The notes under the pieces were generated by a model. That model was not told the origin of the DNA and did no database searches. It saw only the letters and a program-made list of their open reading frames with translations. Positions 21,816-34,200 of a DNA stretch of 64,000 bases are shown one piece after another. Within the stretch, counting starts at the first letter, position 1. The number at the start of each line of letters is the position of its first letter. The position numbers were made by a program, and so were the translations under genes. This DNA is from Capra hircus (lineage: Eukaryota > Chordata > Mammalia > Artiodactyla > Bovidae): contig NC_030823.1 of NCBI RefSeq assembly GCF_001704415.2, forward strand, positions 69,502,458 to 69,566,457, written 5' to 3'.

Positions 21816-23376
21816 GTGAGTACAAGCCAACACATTTCACCGCAAGCTGTTCTCCAGCTGTCCAGACCTTCAAGGGCACAACAAAGGAGCGGGCTTCTCC
21901 CTGTAGCCACTCTTGGGGTGTCCCTGAAGCCAGAGTGCACCATCTTCACACCTCCACAAGGACACGATGGCCTGCCCTGGGCTGAGTCATCTCAGCCTGC
22001 AGAAAGCTAGGAGAGAGAAAGCCACCCAAGAGGCGCTCCGGGGCCCCAGAGCAGACTGAACAAATCTGTGCCCTTATCCAGTCTAATTCTTTGTATTAAT
22101 AAGGAGAAAGATGATGATGCATTTCAGAAATCTCTGGACCACGCTTTCAAACCAGGATTTCAGAAAGGCTTTGCGGTGTACTTGCATCTCACCCCAGGGC
22201 CAGGCAGTGCGGTTGGTGGTCACCGAAGGTTCTTTGCCTTCCAGCTTATTGGTGAGAAAATATGGAATCCTGTGTCTTTAAGAACTGAAACTGTCTAGAA
22301 ACAGGATTTGATACCCAGTAGGAGCCGGGAGACTTCCCTTTTGCTGTTCAAGTTTCACCTTCAGTTATCAGGAACTGAGCAGGGGGCACCACTCCTGGAG
22401 CTGCTGCAGCACAGGCCTGGGGAGCTGCTGCTCTCTGGGGATGAATGCACTCTGCTTTCTTTTTGAATGTGCCTCGTCACAGTGAAAAAAAAGTCCCTGG
22501 TCGACTCTGCACGTCCCAGGGTTTCACTGGAAGAGAGGAGCACCAAGTGCAGTCCCAGAGGCCGCTGGCCCCGGGATCCCCTGGGCTGCCCCTTGCGGGA
22601 GGCCTGGCATCATATCTGCAGTGGGTGGAGCCCAGGGAGGCAGGGACTGTGGGGCAGAGTCCAGTCTGTGCTGGTGACGGAGCCAGCCAACTCACAGCCT
22701 CATCAAGGGACCCTGTGTTGGAGGGCTTTGAGGGTCACATGGTCCAGCTTACATATTTGACAGCTGAAGCAGTTGAAGCCCCAGAGGCCAGCCACGTGCC
22801 GCTAGGGATGCATGGTGGGCGTCAGGGCCAGGACTGTCGGGAATCCTCCTATCTCCATATCTCGGGTGTCATTTTTCTGCCATTCCACAGAATTGACTCA
22901 TGCCACTGCCTGGCACAGGCCGTGTCGGAGGATGTGGTTGTGCTCGTGTTATCTCACTTGTGGCCCTGAGCCATTTTCACCCTTCTCTGCCTCACTCTGT
23001 GTGCAGGAAGCTGACCCCTGTGTCCTCCAGCCCCTTCTGCCCCACTAGGGGGAAAGGCAGACGGGGCAGGCTGGGATGTTCCTTGTGGGTCCCTCCGGGA
23101 TCTGGGTCCTCAGATCTGACAGTGTCATGTTCTTCTGTGACAATAGCTACCCCTGGAGCAACAGCCCCCTCCTCCACTGGGTGCCACCGTTTCCTTCTGC
23201 CTGTTCAGGCCTAGATGTGTCTGTATCCATTGTTTGTACCCCTTCGGTGCCTCAACATCTTAAGGTCCCCTTAATCCTGCCCACCTCCCTCTAAATTGTC
23301 TCTTCACTGAAAGCTCTTCCGTAGAGTAGAATCTTGGTACCTGATTGATATGTTGGTCAAACTTGGTCCAGCATTC
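21816..23376. other. Unassigned intergenic sequence
   Basis: Moderately G/C-rich sequence. Open frames such as the one at 22445-22969 show no recognisable domain and overlap frames on other strands; I regard them as chance. Confidence 0.5.
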
Positions 23377-23391
23377 TAAACCAAGGACCAG

Positions 23392-23768
23392 GACTTCCCT
23401 GATGGCACACTGGATAAGAATCTGTGGGCCAATGCAGGGGACACAGGTTCGATCCCTGGTTGCGGAAGATCCCACATACCGCAGAGCAACTAAGCTCAAG
23501 TGCCACAATTACTGAGCCCGAGCTCTAGAGCCCTTGAACCGCAACTACTGAGTCCCGCGTGCTGCAGCTACTGAAACCCATGCACCTGGAGCCTGTGCTT
23601 TGCAACAGGAGATGTCACCACAACGGGAAGCCCACGCACTGCAGTGAAGAGTGGCCCCCGCTTACGGCACCTAGAGGAAGTCCTGGCAAAGCAGTGAAGA
23701 TGCAGCACAGTCAAAAAATAAATATTAAAAAAAAATCACCAATGGCCAATGATTTTTAAAAACAAAAA
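23392..23768 (+). mobile_element. Long CHR-type SINE
   Basis: This copy starts GGACTTCCCTGATGGCACAC, has B-box GGTTCGATCCCTGG, a long CHR body with repeated ACTGAGCCC/ACTACTGAGTCCC units, and an A/T tail. A 15-bp perfect duplication, TAAACCAAGGACCAG, lies at 23377-23391 and 23769-23783. Confidence 0.93.
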
Positions 23769-24439
23769 TAAACCAAGGACCAGTTGGTTAGCAACAAATA
23801 AATCCGCGCTAAGGAACATCACCATCACCAAAAGCTTGGAGAAAATTGCTTTGTACTTACTCGCTCAGAGCCTTAAGACTTAGCATCTGTCTAACTAACT
23901 AATGGCCAAAGAATATGTTTCTGGCCAACAGGGTCTGCCCCATGAAGGCAAAATTAAAAGGCTGCCTGGAGTCAGTCCATCTCCAGCTCTCTGCATGCTG
24001 GACACAGTGGGACTGAATTCCTGAGCTCCCTGCGGGTGTAATTCTTCTCTCAGCTTCTCTTACTCCCCACTCTCATATGTAAACATACTCTGCTGTTCGT
24101 TTCCCAAGTCCTGGAAAATGAAACCATCATCCACTCAGCTTCCTGAGCTGGAGACTGCACTGTTAAGTGGACTCCTTCCACCAAGTCCAGCTGGTCTCCA
24201 AATCTATCCCTGCCTTCCATCCATCCTATCACCATAGATGTTTCTCTGTCACCAAGGGCGTCACTTTGGACCAGGAGTTCTGAGTCAAGATCAACTGGAG
24301 AGTTTTTTCAAAATGTAGATGATTTACCTCTCTTTGTCCCTGTCCCCTAAAGGGATATAAAATTGTTGGCCATGGCAGAATATATTTTGCTACGACCCAA
24401 TCCCCACGTTCACCGAGTTCCATTGGTTTTGACCTTCAT

Positions 24440-25075
24440 ATACTTTCCTCTGGTTTGCCTGTCTCTAGCCTCTCTACATCTCTCCAATCATTTCTTTCTC
24501 CTGCTTAAAAATCTTCAGAGGCTACAAAGATAAAAACGAACCTGCGGGTCCAAACAGGGTCTTTCAGCACCTGCTTCTAACCTATCCTTCTAGTTTCATA
24601 TCTGAAAGTACAGAGTAAAAAGTAGATGGTAGGAGAAGGCAAGAAAAGAAGACTACAAGATAAGAAGGCAAGACAGAATACTACACTAAATATTTAGGGG
24701 TTCTGGCTGCTAAGGTCAGGAAAAGAACCTCAGCTGCAGAACTGCCCTGTAAGTCCAGAATCTGAGGGCTCGCCAAAAATTTTCATGAGACTTTTTCTGG
24801 ACAGTTCCACATGGACAGTTTTCATTCTTTATGATCAACAAAGCCTAAGTAAGTCAACAGCCTTCATGAAAGTCTCCACCTGGTAAGCCCTCAGCCGTCT
24901 TTCAACTCACAGTTCTAGTGGTACCTCCTTTGAGAGGCAGCCCCTGAGTTACCTAGTCAGAGCTTGAATAATCAACTATTATTGGAATAACTATTACTGG
25001 AATAATAAAACTATTCTTCCTTCCTCTGTGCTGTTGTAGAACCTCGTATGTGTCTCTGTTATAGCACTGATCTTC
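24440..25075 (+). mobile_element. L2 LINE 3' remnant
   Basis: Landmarks are TTCTCCTGCTTAAAAATCTTC, then GTGGTACCTCCTTTGAGAGG and a GTTATAGCACTGATC ending, in the order of the L2 3' region. It is old and gapped. Confidence 0.6.
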
Positions 25076-25084
25076 TTTTATTCA

Positions 25085-26125
25085 ATTTTAGTTTCACTGT
25101 ATTATTTTTAAATTTTCATATAAATTTAGAATTACCTTGTCAGTGTATAGAAACCACAGTTGTTTTCAAATAGGGTTGCATTAAATTTATAGATCAATTT
25201 GGGAAGAAGAAGAAAAATTGACATCTTGATAATCTTGAATCTTCTAATCCATGCAGGTGATGTATCTGTCTAGCCTTTTATTTATTAATAAGTATTTTAA
25301 GTATCTCTCAGCTTATATAACCTATTATAAAAATTCACTGTAGACATCTTACACATCTTTCTTTAAATTTATCCCTAAATATTTGATGCTTGCTGTCAGC
25401 ATCAGTGGGATTTGTAAGATTATAATTTTCCAGGTGTTTGTTCTGGTTTATTGATTTTTGTATATTGATATTGTATATTTTCACCTTGCTAACTTCATTT
25501 ACTAGTTCTAATTATAGTGTAGGTATTCTTATGTGTAAGATTTCTTGGAATTTTCTATGTAGGTAGTTATGTTGTCTGTAAATAAAGAAAGTTTTACTTT
25601 TTCTTTCCAAACTGTGGAAAGCAAAATTTCACTTTCTTGCCTAATGCTTCAGCATAGTATTTAACACAGGTATTAAAAACAATTATCTTCTCATTTTTCT
25701 CTCTCTTAGGGGAAATCATTCGGTCTTTGACCATTAAGTATGTTGTTAGCTGTAGTTTTATTTTAGAATTGCCGTTTGTCAAGTTTAAGAAATTCACTTC
25801 TATTCTTAGATTGCTGGGAACTTTATTATGAAGGATTACTGGATTTTTTCAAATGCTTCTTCTGCATCTATTGAGCTGATTATTTGGTTCTTAATCCTTT
25901 ATTCTATTATTGTGGTCAGTTACATTGATTGATTTTGATTTTTGAATGCTGTGTTGACCTTTCATTCCTGGGATAAACCCCATCTGGTCATAGTACATTA
26001 TTCTTTTTACAAATTGCTGAATTCAACTTGCCAAAGTTTTGTCAAGAATTTTTATTCCTATGTTCATGAGAGATATTGGTCTGTGAAGTTTTTCTTGACC
26101 GGTTTTTGCCAGATTTTGGTATAAA
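25085..26125 (-). mobile_element. L1 ORF2 fragment, antisense
   Basis: The plus strand shows the complement of L1 ORF2, with landmarks such as CTATTGAGCTGATTATTTGG, CATTCCTGGGATAAACCCC and GGTTTTTGCCAGATTTTGG. Heavily mutated, with no useful open frame. Confidence 0.8.
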
Positions 26126-26271
26126 AGTTTATTTTTAAATCAAACTGTATTTTTTAGTCAGACATACACAGTTTTAAAACATCAGATAGTGCTAGAAGGC
26201 TTATGGAGTAAGTGGCATTAGTTTCAACTACAAAAACAGAAAACCCCCAAATATTTGTGCTTAAACAAGAT

Positions 26272-26366
26272 TGTATGCTAAGTTGCTTCAGTCATGTCTG
26301 ACTCCTTGTGACCCTATGGACTGTAGCCCTCCAAGCTCCTCTGTCCATGGGATTTTCCAGGCAAGA
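26272..26366 (-). mobile_element. Bov-A SINE fragment
   Basis: Only the 3' portion of a Bov-tA-like SINE is present (minus strand), ending in a TG-rich stretch at 26367-26390. Confidence 0.85.
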
Positions 26367-26985
26367 AATATATGTGTGTGTATGTGTATACGTGCCTATG
26401 TTTCATTTACAAGCAATATGAGAGGAAGGGAGTCGAGCTGGCATGGTATGACATTTCCACTGTGACATCAGAGACCTAGGCTCATTTTCTTTTCTTGATT
26501 ATTCTTAACATCACCTCATATTTCAAGGTAGTTGCTGGGGCACCATTCATCATATCCATATTTCAGGCCATCAGCAAGAGAAAGGGAAAGAAAAGAAAAA
26601 GGTTGTCTGTCTCTTACTTTTACAAAGCCTTCCAGAAGTCCCACATGACCCTTCTACTTACGATTCTTTGGCCATCATTTTTCATATGACCACAGCTAGT
26701 TGCTGACTTATAGAGCTTCTTCATCTCTGGCTGCAAAGAACATAATCTGATTTCGGTACTGACCATCTGCTGATGTCCACGTGTAGAGTCGTCTCTTGTG
26801 TTCTTTGTAGAAGATGGAGAAGATGGAGAAGCTCTATACAGACAGCAAAAACAAGACTGGGAGCTGACTGTGGGTCAGATCATGAACTCCTTATTGCCAA
26901 ATTCAGACTTAAATTGAAGAAAGTAGGAAAAACCGCTAGACCACTCAGGTATGACCTAAATCAAACCCTTTATGATTATACAGTG

Positions 26986-27201
26986 AAATGAATGAAGTGA
27001 AGTTGCTCAGTCGTGTCCGACTCTTTGCGATCGTATGGGCTGTAGCCTACCAGGCTCCTCTGTCCATGGGATTTTCCAGGCAAGAGTACTGGAATGGGTT
27101 GCCATTTCCTTCTCCAGGGGATCTTCCCAACCCGGGGATCGATCCCGGGTCTCCCATATTGTAGCAGATGCTTCACCATCTGTGCCATGAGGGAAGTCCT
27201 C
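26986..27201 (-). mobile_element. Bov-tA SINE nested in BovB
   Basis: A complete minus-strand copy flanked by a perfect 12-bp duplication, GATTATACAGTG, at 26974-26985 and 27202-27213. Confidence 0.94.
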
Positions 27202-28470
27202 GATTATACAGTGGAAGTGACAAATAGATTCAAGGGATTAGGTCTGAGAGGCAGAGTGCCTGAAGAACTATGGATGGAGGTTTGTGACATTGTATGGGAG
27301 ACTGTGATCAAAACCATCCCCAAGAAAAAGAAATGCAGAAAGGTAAAATGGTTGTCTGAGAAGGCCTTACAAATAGCTGTGAAAAGAAGAGAGGTGAAAA
27401 GCAAAGGAGAAAAGGGAAAGATATAAGCATCTGAATGCAGAGTTCCAAAGAATAGCAAGGAGAGATAAGAAAGCCTTCCTCAGCAATCAATGCAAAGAAA
27501 TAGAGGAAAACAGTAGAATGGGAAAGACTAGAGACTTCTTCAAGAAAATTACAGATACCAAGGGAACATTTCATGCAAAGATGGGCACAATAAAGGACAG
27601 AAACGGTATGGACCTAACAGAAGCAGAAGATATTAAGAAGAGGTGGCAAGAATACACAGAACAACTGTACAAAAAGGTCTTCATGACCCAGATAACTGTG
27701 ATGGTGTGATAACTCACCTAGAGCAAGACATCCTGGAATGTAAAGTCAAGTGGGCCTTAGGAAGCATAACTATGAACAGAGCTAGTGGAGGTGATGGAAT
27801 TCCAGCTGAGCTATTTCAAATCCTAAAAGATGATGCTGTGAAAGTGCTGCACTCAATATGCCAGCAAATTAGACAACTCACCAGTGGCCACAGGACTGGA
27901 AACGGTCAGTTTTCATTCCAATCCCAAAGAAAGGCAATGCCAAAAAATGTTCAAACTACCGCACAATTGCACTCATCTAACATGCTAGCAAAGAAATGCT
28001 CAAAATTCTCTAAGCTAATCTTCAACAGTATGTGAACCAAGAACTTCCAGATGTTCAAGCTGGTTTTAGAAAAGGCAGAGGAACCAGAGGTCGAATTGCC
28101 AACATCCATGGGATCATAGAAAAAGCAAGAGAATTCCAGAAAAATATCTACTTGTGCTTTACTCACTATGACAAAGCCTTTGACTGTGTAGATCACAACA
28201 AACTGGAAAATTCTTCAAGAGATGGGAATACCAGACCACCTTACCTGCCTCCTGAGAAATCTGTATGCAGGTCAAGAAGTAAGAGTTAGAACCAGACATG
28301 GAACAATGGACTGGTTCAAAATTGGGAAAGGAGTCCATCAAGGCTATATATTGTCACCCTGCTTATTTAACTTATATGCAGAGTACATCATGAGAAACGC
28401 TGGGCTGGAAGAAGAACAAGCTGGAATCAAGATTGCTGGGAGAAATATCAATAACCTCAGACATGCAGAT

Positions 28471-28733
28471 ACTGCTGCTGCTAAGTCGCTTCAGTCATGT
28501 CCGACTCTGTGAGACCCCATAGACGGCAGCCCACTAGGCTCCCCTGTCCCTGGGATTCTCCAGGCAAGAACACTGGAGTGGGTTGCCATTTCCTTCCCCA
28601 ATGCGTGAAAGTGAAAAGTGAAAGCGAAGTCTCAGTCGTGTCCGACTCTTAGCACCCCATGGACTGCAGCCTACCAGGCTCCTCCCCCATGGGATTTTCC
28701 AGGCAAGAGTGCTGGAATGGGTTGCCCATTGAT
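28471..28733 (-). mobile_element. BOV-A2 SINE nested in the BovB RT active-site codons
   Basis: A dimeric Bov-A element: two Bov-A monomers joined by a GAAAGTGAAAAGTGAAAGCG linker, plus a (CTG)n-type end. ATGCAGAT is duplicated at 28463-28470 and 28734-28741; these bases encode the Ala-Asp of YADD. Confidence 0.92.
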
Positions 28734-29574
28734 ATGCAGATGATACCACCCTTTTGGCAGAAAGTGAAGAGGACTAAAGAGCTTCTTGATGAAAGTGAAA
28801 GAGGAGAGTGAAAAAGCTGGCTTAAAACTCAACATTCAGAAAACTAAGATCATGGCAGCCAGTCCCATCACTTCATGGCAAAAAATAGGGAAACAGTGAC
28901 AGATTTTATTTTCTTGGGCTCCAAAATCACTGCAGAGGGGGACTGCAGCCATGAAATTGAAAGATGCTTGCTCCTTGGAAGAAAACCTATAACAAACCTA
29001 GACAGCATATTAAAAAGCAGACACATTACTTTGCCAACAAAGGTCCGTCTATTCAAAGCTATGGTTTTTCCAGTAGTCATGTATGGATGTGAGAGTTGGA
29101 CCATAAAGAAAGCTGAGCATGGAAGAATTGATGCTTTGGAGCTGTGGTGTTGGAGAAACTCTTGTGAGTCCCTTGGACCGCAAGGAGTTCCAACCGTCCA
29201 TCCTAAGGGAAATAAGTCCTGAATATTTATTAGAAGGACTGATCCTGAAGCTGAAGCTCCAATGCTTTGGCCACCTGATGCAAAGAACCGACTCATTAGA
29301 AAAGACCCTGATGCTGGGAAAGATTGAAGACAGGAGAAGAATTGGACGACAGAGGATGAGATGGTTGGATGGCATCATCGACTCAATGGACATGGGTTTG
29401 AGCAAGCTGAGGGAGTTGGTGATGGACAGGGAAGCCTGGTGTGCTGCAGTCCATGGGGTCACAAAGAGTCGGACATGACTAAGTGACTGAACTGAACTAA
29501 ACTGACAACTAGTTGCCAGGAAGGGTGGGAGATATAATCTTTTAGCTTGCCTAGGATTTACTGAGAAAGAAGAA

Positions 29575-29875
29575 TATCATTTCAAACATTACCCTGAGCC
29601 AAAAATCTAGGATACAAAAAGAGTACACACTGTATGATTCTATTTGTATGAAACTCTGGTAGTCAGATCTAATTTCTAGTGAGATTTTTGATTGCAAGCC
29701 AGGATTGAATAGGATGAAGTAAAAGGAAACTTTGGGGAATGAGGGAAGTATTCTGTAACTTGATTACATGAGTGTATAAATTTGTCAAAATTCATCCAAG
29801 TGTATACTTAAAATGGATGTGCTTGTGTATATAAACTATACCTCAGTAAAGTTCATTTTTAAAAGTATGGAAAAT
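29575..29875 (+). mobile_element. L1M 3' end remnant
   Basis: AAAGAGTACACACTGTATGA through CTATACCTCAGTAAAGTTC is the usual L1M 3' untranslated sequence. Confidence 0.72.
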
Positions 29876-30354
29876 CCCAGAAGCCATAACAAAACTAACA
29901 TAAATGTTGTTCATGTCTATCAACTCTTTATTCATTTGCTTACCTTAACATGATTGAAATCAGAATGCGCATAATGACTTTGAATCTTGCTTTTTTCACT
30001 TAACATTACATCATAAAATTTTCCCATAAAATGCTTCATTAATATTCATAATTGCCATTTTAAATGACTCTATAATCTTTTGGGAATTGAATATGTAGTA
30101 TACGTTTACCAAAAAAATTTAGAAACACCCTACACAGTAACAACTCAGTTTTCCCCCCAACTCTGACCTTTAAGGCCCCGTACTTAGAAGCAGTGGACAT
30201 CCAGTTTCTAGTATGTACATTCAGAAATATTCTATGTATAAAAAGACATCGATATGAACATCTTTCCCACTCCTTGTAGACATAAATAAGACAGTATGAG
30301 AAACTTCCTTTTCCTCGCAATACAGCTTGGATACCATCTCCTGTTCACACATCA

Positions 30355-31462
30355 GTCAGTCAGTCAGTCAGTCATTTCAGTTGCCCAGTCGTGTCCGACT
30401 CTTTGTGACCCCATGAATCACAGCACACCAGGCCTCCCTGTCCATCACCAACTCCCGGAGTTCACTCAGACTCATCGAGTCCGTGATGCCATCCAGCCTT
30501 CTCATCTTCTGTCGTCCCCTGCTCCTCCTGCCCCCAATCCTTCCCAGCATCAAAGTCTTTTCCAATGAGTCAACTCTTCCCATGAGGTGGCCAAAGTACT
30601 GGAGTTTCAGCTTTAGCATCATTCCTTCCAAAGAAATCCCAAGGCTGATCTCCTTCAGAATGGACTGGTTGGATCTCCTTACAGTCCAAGGGACTCTCAA
30701 GAGTCTTCTCCAACACCACAGTTCAAAAGCATCAGTTCTTCGACGCTCAGCCTTCTTCACAGTCCAACTCTCACATCCATACATGACTACTGGAAAAACC
30801 ATAGCCTTGACTAGACGGACCTTTGTTGGCAAAGTAATGTCTCTGCTTTTGAATATGCTATCTAGGTTGGTCATAACTTTTCTTCTGAGGAGCAAGCGTC
30901 TTTTAATTTCATGGCTATAGTCACCATCTGCAGTGATTTTGGAGCCCCCCAAAATAAAATCTGTCACTGTTCCACTGTTTCCCCATCTATTTCCCATGAA
31001 GTGATGGGACCAGATGCCATGATCTTCGTTTCCTGAATGTTAAGCTTTAAGCCAGCTTTTTCACTCTCCTCTTTCACTTTCATCAAGAGGCTTTTTAGTT
31101 CCTCTTCACTTTCTGCCATAAGGGTGGTGTCATCTGCATATCTGAGGTTATTGATTTATCTCCCAGCAATCTTGATTCCAGCTTGTGTTTCTTCCAATCC
31201 AGCATTTCTCATGATGTACTCTGCATAGAAGTTAAATAAGTAGGGTGACAATATACAACCTTGACCTACTCCTTTTCCTATTTGGAACCAGTCTGTTGTT
31301 TCATGTCCAGTTCTAACTGTTGCTTCCTGGCCTGCATACAGGTTTCTCAAGAGGCAGGTCAGGTGGTCTGGTGTTCCCATCTGTCTCAGAATTTTCCACA
31401 GTTAATTGTGATCCACACAGTAGAAGGCTTTGGCATAGACAATAAAGCAGAAATAGATGTTT
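30355..31462 (-). mobile_element. BovB LINE, 5'-truncated
   Basis: The minus strand spans the RT region through the 3' end, with a CAGT repeat at the 3' edge (30354-30376). A perfect 11-bp duplication, TTCACACATCA, lies at 30344-30354 and 31463-31473. The YADD region is disrupted near 31140. Confidence 0.94.
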
Positions 31463-31513
31463 TTCACACATCAAAACAGGTCAAATTCTTTTTAACCCCT
31501 GCAAGTGTTCTAT

Positions 31514-31714
31514 CTAGTTATTGTTTAGTCACTTAGTTGTGTCTGACTCTTTGTGACCCCATGGACTGTCGCTCCTCTGTCCATAGGATTTCCCAGGCGA
31601 GAATTCTGGAGTGGGTTGCCATTTCCTTCTCCAGGGGATCTTTCTGACCCAGGGATTGAACCCACACTTCCTGCTGGCAGGTGGATATTTTTCCACTGAG
31701 CCAACTGGGAAGTC
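31514..31714 (-). mobile_element. Bov-tA SINE
   Basis: A minus-strand copy with an 8-bp duplication, TGTTCTAT, at 31506-31513 and 31715-31722. Confidence 0.9.
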
Positions 31715-31767
31715 TGTTCTATATGGTACTTAACCAGTACTGATAAACACTTAGGGTTTTCCCAAGT

Positions 31768-31787
31768 CTTTTTTTTTTTTTTTTTTC
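31768..31787. repeat. Poly(T) tract
   Basis: About 20 consecutive T residues with no identified retroelement attached. Confidence 0.9.
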
Positions 31788-32471
31788 TATCTGGCATACC
31801 ACAAGATAAAATGTTGAAGTTTTGACTCAGCTGTCAAGTAAAAGTAGATGCTACGTTCCAAAGCAAGAGCTAGCCTGTATGTGAAATTTACCACAAATGT
31901 AGCTGAAAGCTGGTGACATGACCATTGAAACCTCTGAGCTACACTGAGAATATAAAAGGATGGAGAGAAAAGAGTTGGTGAAAGGATTTGTGAGGGCATC
32001 CTCCAACCCCCAAGGTCAAGAAAGACTTGATTCAACAGATAACTCAAAGGGCTCAGGATGCCCGTCCTGCAGCCTGGGGTCTGTCCTCTGCCTGGGAGAT
32101 GCTGGGGAGGAGAGAAATGCGAGAATGCTATCTTAAAGGTATAAAGTGGTGTGGCTGCTGCCTGTGCTCCTCTTGTGGGCTCGGGACTTTTCCAGAGAAA
32201 ACTACATTCACGAGTTTCCCAGTGCAGCAGTTGCAGCTAAGCCAGGGCCATCTCCCACTCCCCATCCTCCTCTCTTCCTCCCATCTGTCAGCTGGAGGTT
32301 CAGGAGGCCAACTTTTATCTCCTTGCCCACAGATCACAGCCTGTTCCTCCCATATTCTCAGCACAAGACGGGCCAGGACCTCTGGATTAGGTCTGGCACA
32401 GTGTGCAGCCTGGCTCCTTGCCTTTGACCCTTCTTGGCCCCCAGCCCACTTACCCTGCAGGTTGGGCTGAA

Positions 32472-32674
32472 GGGGCACTAGTGGTAAAGAATCCACCTGC
32501 CAACGCAGCAGACACAAGAGACCCAGTTTTGCTCCCTGGGTCAGGAAGTTCCCCTGGAGAAGGAAATGGCAACCCACTCCAGTATTCTTGCCTGGAGAAT
32601 CCCATGGACAGAGGAACCTGGCAGGTTAAAAGTTCATGGGATCTCAAAGAGTCGGACGCGACTGGGCACTTGTC
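32472..32674 (+). mobile_element. Bov-tA SINE
   Basis: The head is degenerate (AGGGGCACTAGTGGTAAAG), but the Bov-A body and GAGTCGGACGCGACTGGGC tail are clear. Confidence 0.88.
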
Positions 32675-33250
32675 AGCAGTGGGTCACTGTGCTGAGCCCG
32701 AAGGGCTTGTCTCCTCCTTCCTACCACCTGCATCAAGACAGGGGCTGCCTCTGGCCCCGCTGCTGCTCTCCTGGGGGACCCTGCTTTCTGGGCTTCTTCC
32801 CTCTCACTGGGCCAGCTTCCAAGGTCATGACCTGCACACACCCCCATGTGGTCCTTCTCGAAGTCTTCAGGTTGTTCTCTCTCTGCTCCTCTCACCCTCA
32901 ACCAAGCTCAGGGCTGGCTGCCCCCACAACAAGGCACGTGCTCAGAGAGGGCCAGCCCCTGTCAGCATCCTTGGGAGCAAAGCGAAATTCCTCTGGGAGA
33001 GTCACTGCCCGTGAAGACTTTAATGTGCTTCGAAGGGCGTGAGGATCTTGCTGAAATGCACACCCTGACCCAGGAGACATGGATGCTGAAAGTCTGCGTT
33101 TCCAACAAGCTCCCCAGTGACGCCAGCGCCCTGTGGACCGAACGCTGAGCGGCAAAGCCAAAGTGGATTATTTAGTGGATTATTGCCCACGTGGGCAAGT
33201 CATTCTTTGGAGTCATCTCATGAGGCCGGGAGAGCAGTCAGAACTAAAGA

Positions 33251-33457
33251 TGAAAGTGAAAGTGAAATCACTCAGTCGTGTCTGACTCTTTGCAATCCCA
33301 TGGGCTGTAGCCCACCAGGTTCTTCCATCCATGGGATTTTCTGGCAAGAAGACTGGAGTGGGGTGCTATTTCCTCCTCCAGGGGATCTTCCTGACCCAGG
33401 GATCAAACCCAGGTCTCCCGCATTGCAGGCAGATTCTACCGTCTGAGCCACAAGGGA
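33251..33457 (-). mobile_element. Bov-tA SINE
   Basis: A complete minus-strand copy with GAAAGTGAAAGTGAAA at its 3' end. Flanks (CTAAAGAT / TTAAAGAT) suggest a short duplication. Confidence 0.9.
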
Positions 33458-33898
33458 ATTAAAGATAAATTATTTAGATATTGTAAAGTACCAGGGCTTT
33501 TATTTCTTCCAAGGATATGTATTATCATAGAGTGGAGTGACAGGGGTTTAAAAAGAGTCCAGTGAATCTGCTGCAATAAAGAGGGAAGCACTGGGAGGCA
33601 CAGGTGTGTGAGGACCTCGAAACAGCTTGAAAATGCCTGATTCTCGCCCACAGGCCAGAGTGCTATGGCTGATTCTCTTACCCATGTTTTTTGTTGCTGT
33701 TGACGATAAGGGCCATTTTTAGGGGATTTTCTAGCACTCCTTGGGTATGTTCTTATATATGCATTGAACAAATGAACAAATAATTGGATTTGTTTGCTTA
33801 GAAATTAGTTTACTCATTGTACCAATGTAAACTCTGGTCCCATCATGGTGTTGTCACAAAGTCTGTGCATAGCCCCCATTAATGATGCTTTCCCCAAA

Positions 33899-34200
33899 GC
33901 ACCCTAAAGGAGATCAGTCCTGGGTGTTCATTGGAAGGACTGATGTTGAAGCTGAAACTCCAATACTTTGGCCACCTAATGCAAAGAGCTGACTCATTGG
34001 AAAAGACCCTGATGCTGGGAAAGATTGAGGGCAGGAGAAGAAGGGGACGACAGAGGATGAGATGGTTGGATGGCATCACCGACTCAATGGACATGGGTTT
34101 GGGTGAACTCCAGGAGTTGGTGATGGCCAGGGAGGCCTCGTGCTATGGTTCATGGGGTCGCAAAGAGTCGGAGACGACTGAGCAACTGAACTGAACTGAA
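33899..34200 (+). mobile_element. BovB LINE, 3' end only
   Basis: About 300 bp of BovB C-terminal region and 3' end, finishing in ACTGAACTGAACTGAAC. CCCCAAA at 33892-33898 and 34201-34207 is the likely duplication. Confidence 0.92.

Larger units (their letters stand above)
26706..29504 (+). mobile_element. BovB LINE with 5' inversion and two nested SINEs
   Basis: The segment 26706-26811 is BovB in antisense. From about 26812 to 29504 BovB runs in sense from the endonuclease/RT linker to the 3' end. The matching sequence GAAGCTCTATA occurs at both sides of the switch. Outer flanks ACAGCTAGTTGCTG (26692-26705) and ACAACTAGTTGCCA (29505-29518) form one imperfect duplication, so this was a single integration. 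RT frames are broken by shifts and by the SINEs. Confidence 0.87.

Noticed and set aside
22445..22969. 174-codon plus-strand frame
   Set aside because: No domain, no good gene structure and competing frames on both strands; treated as chance.
30377..30997. 206-codon minus-strand frame resembling a protein
   Set aside because: It is the C-terminal region and 3' end of a 5'-truncated BovB LINE, not a host gene.
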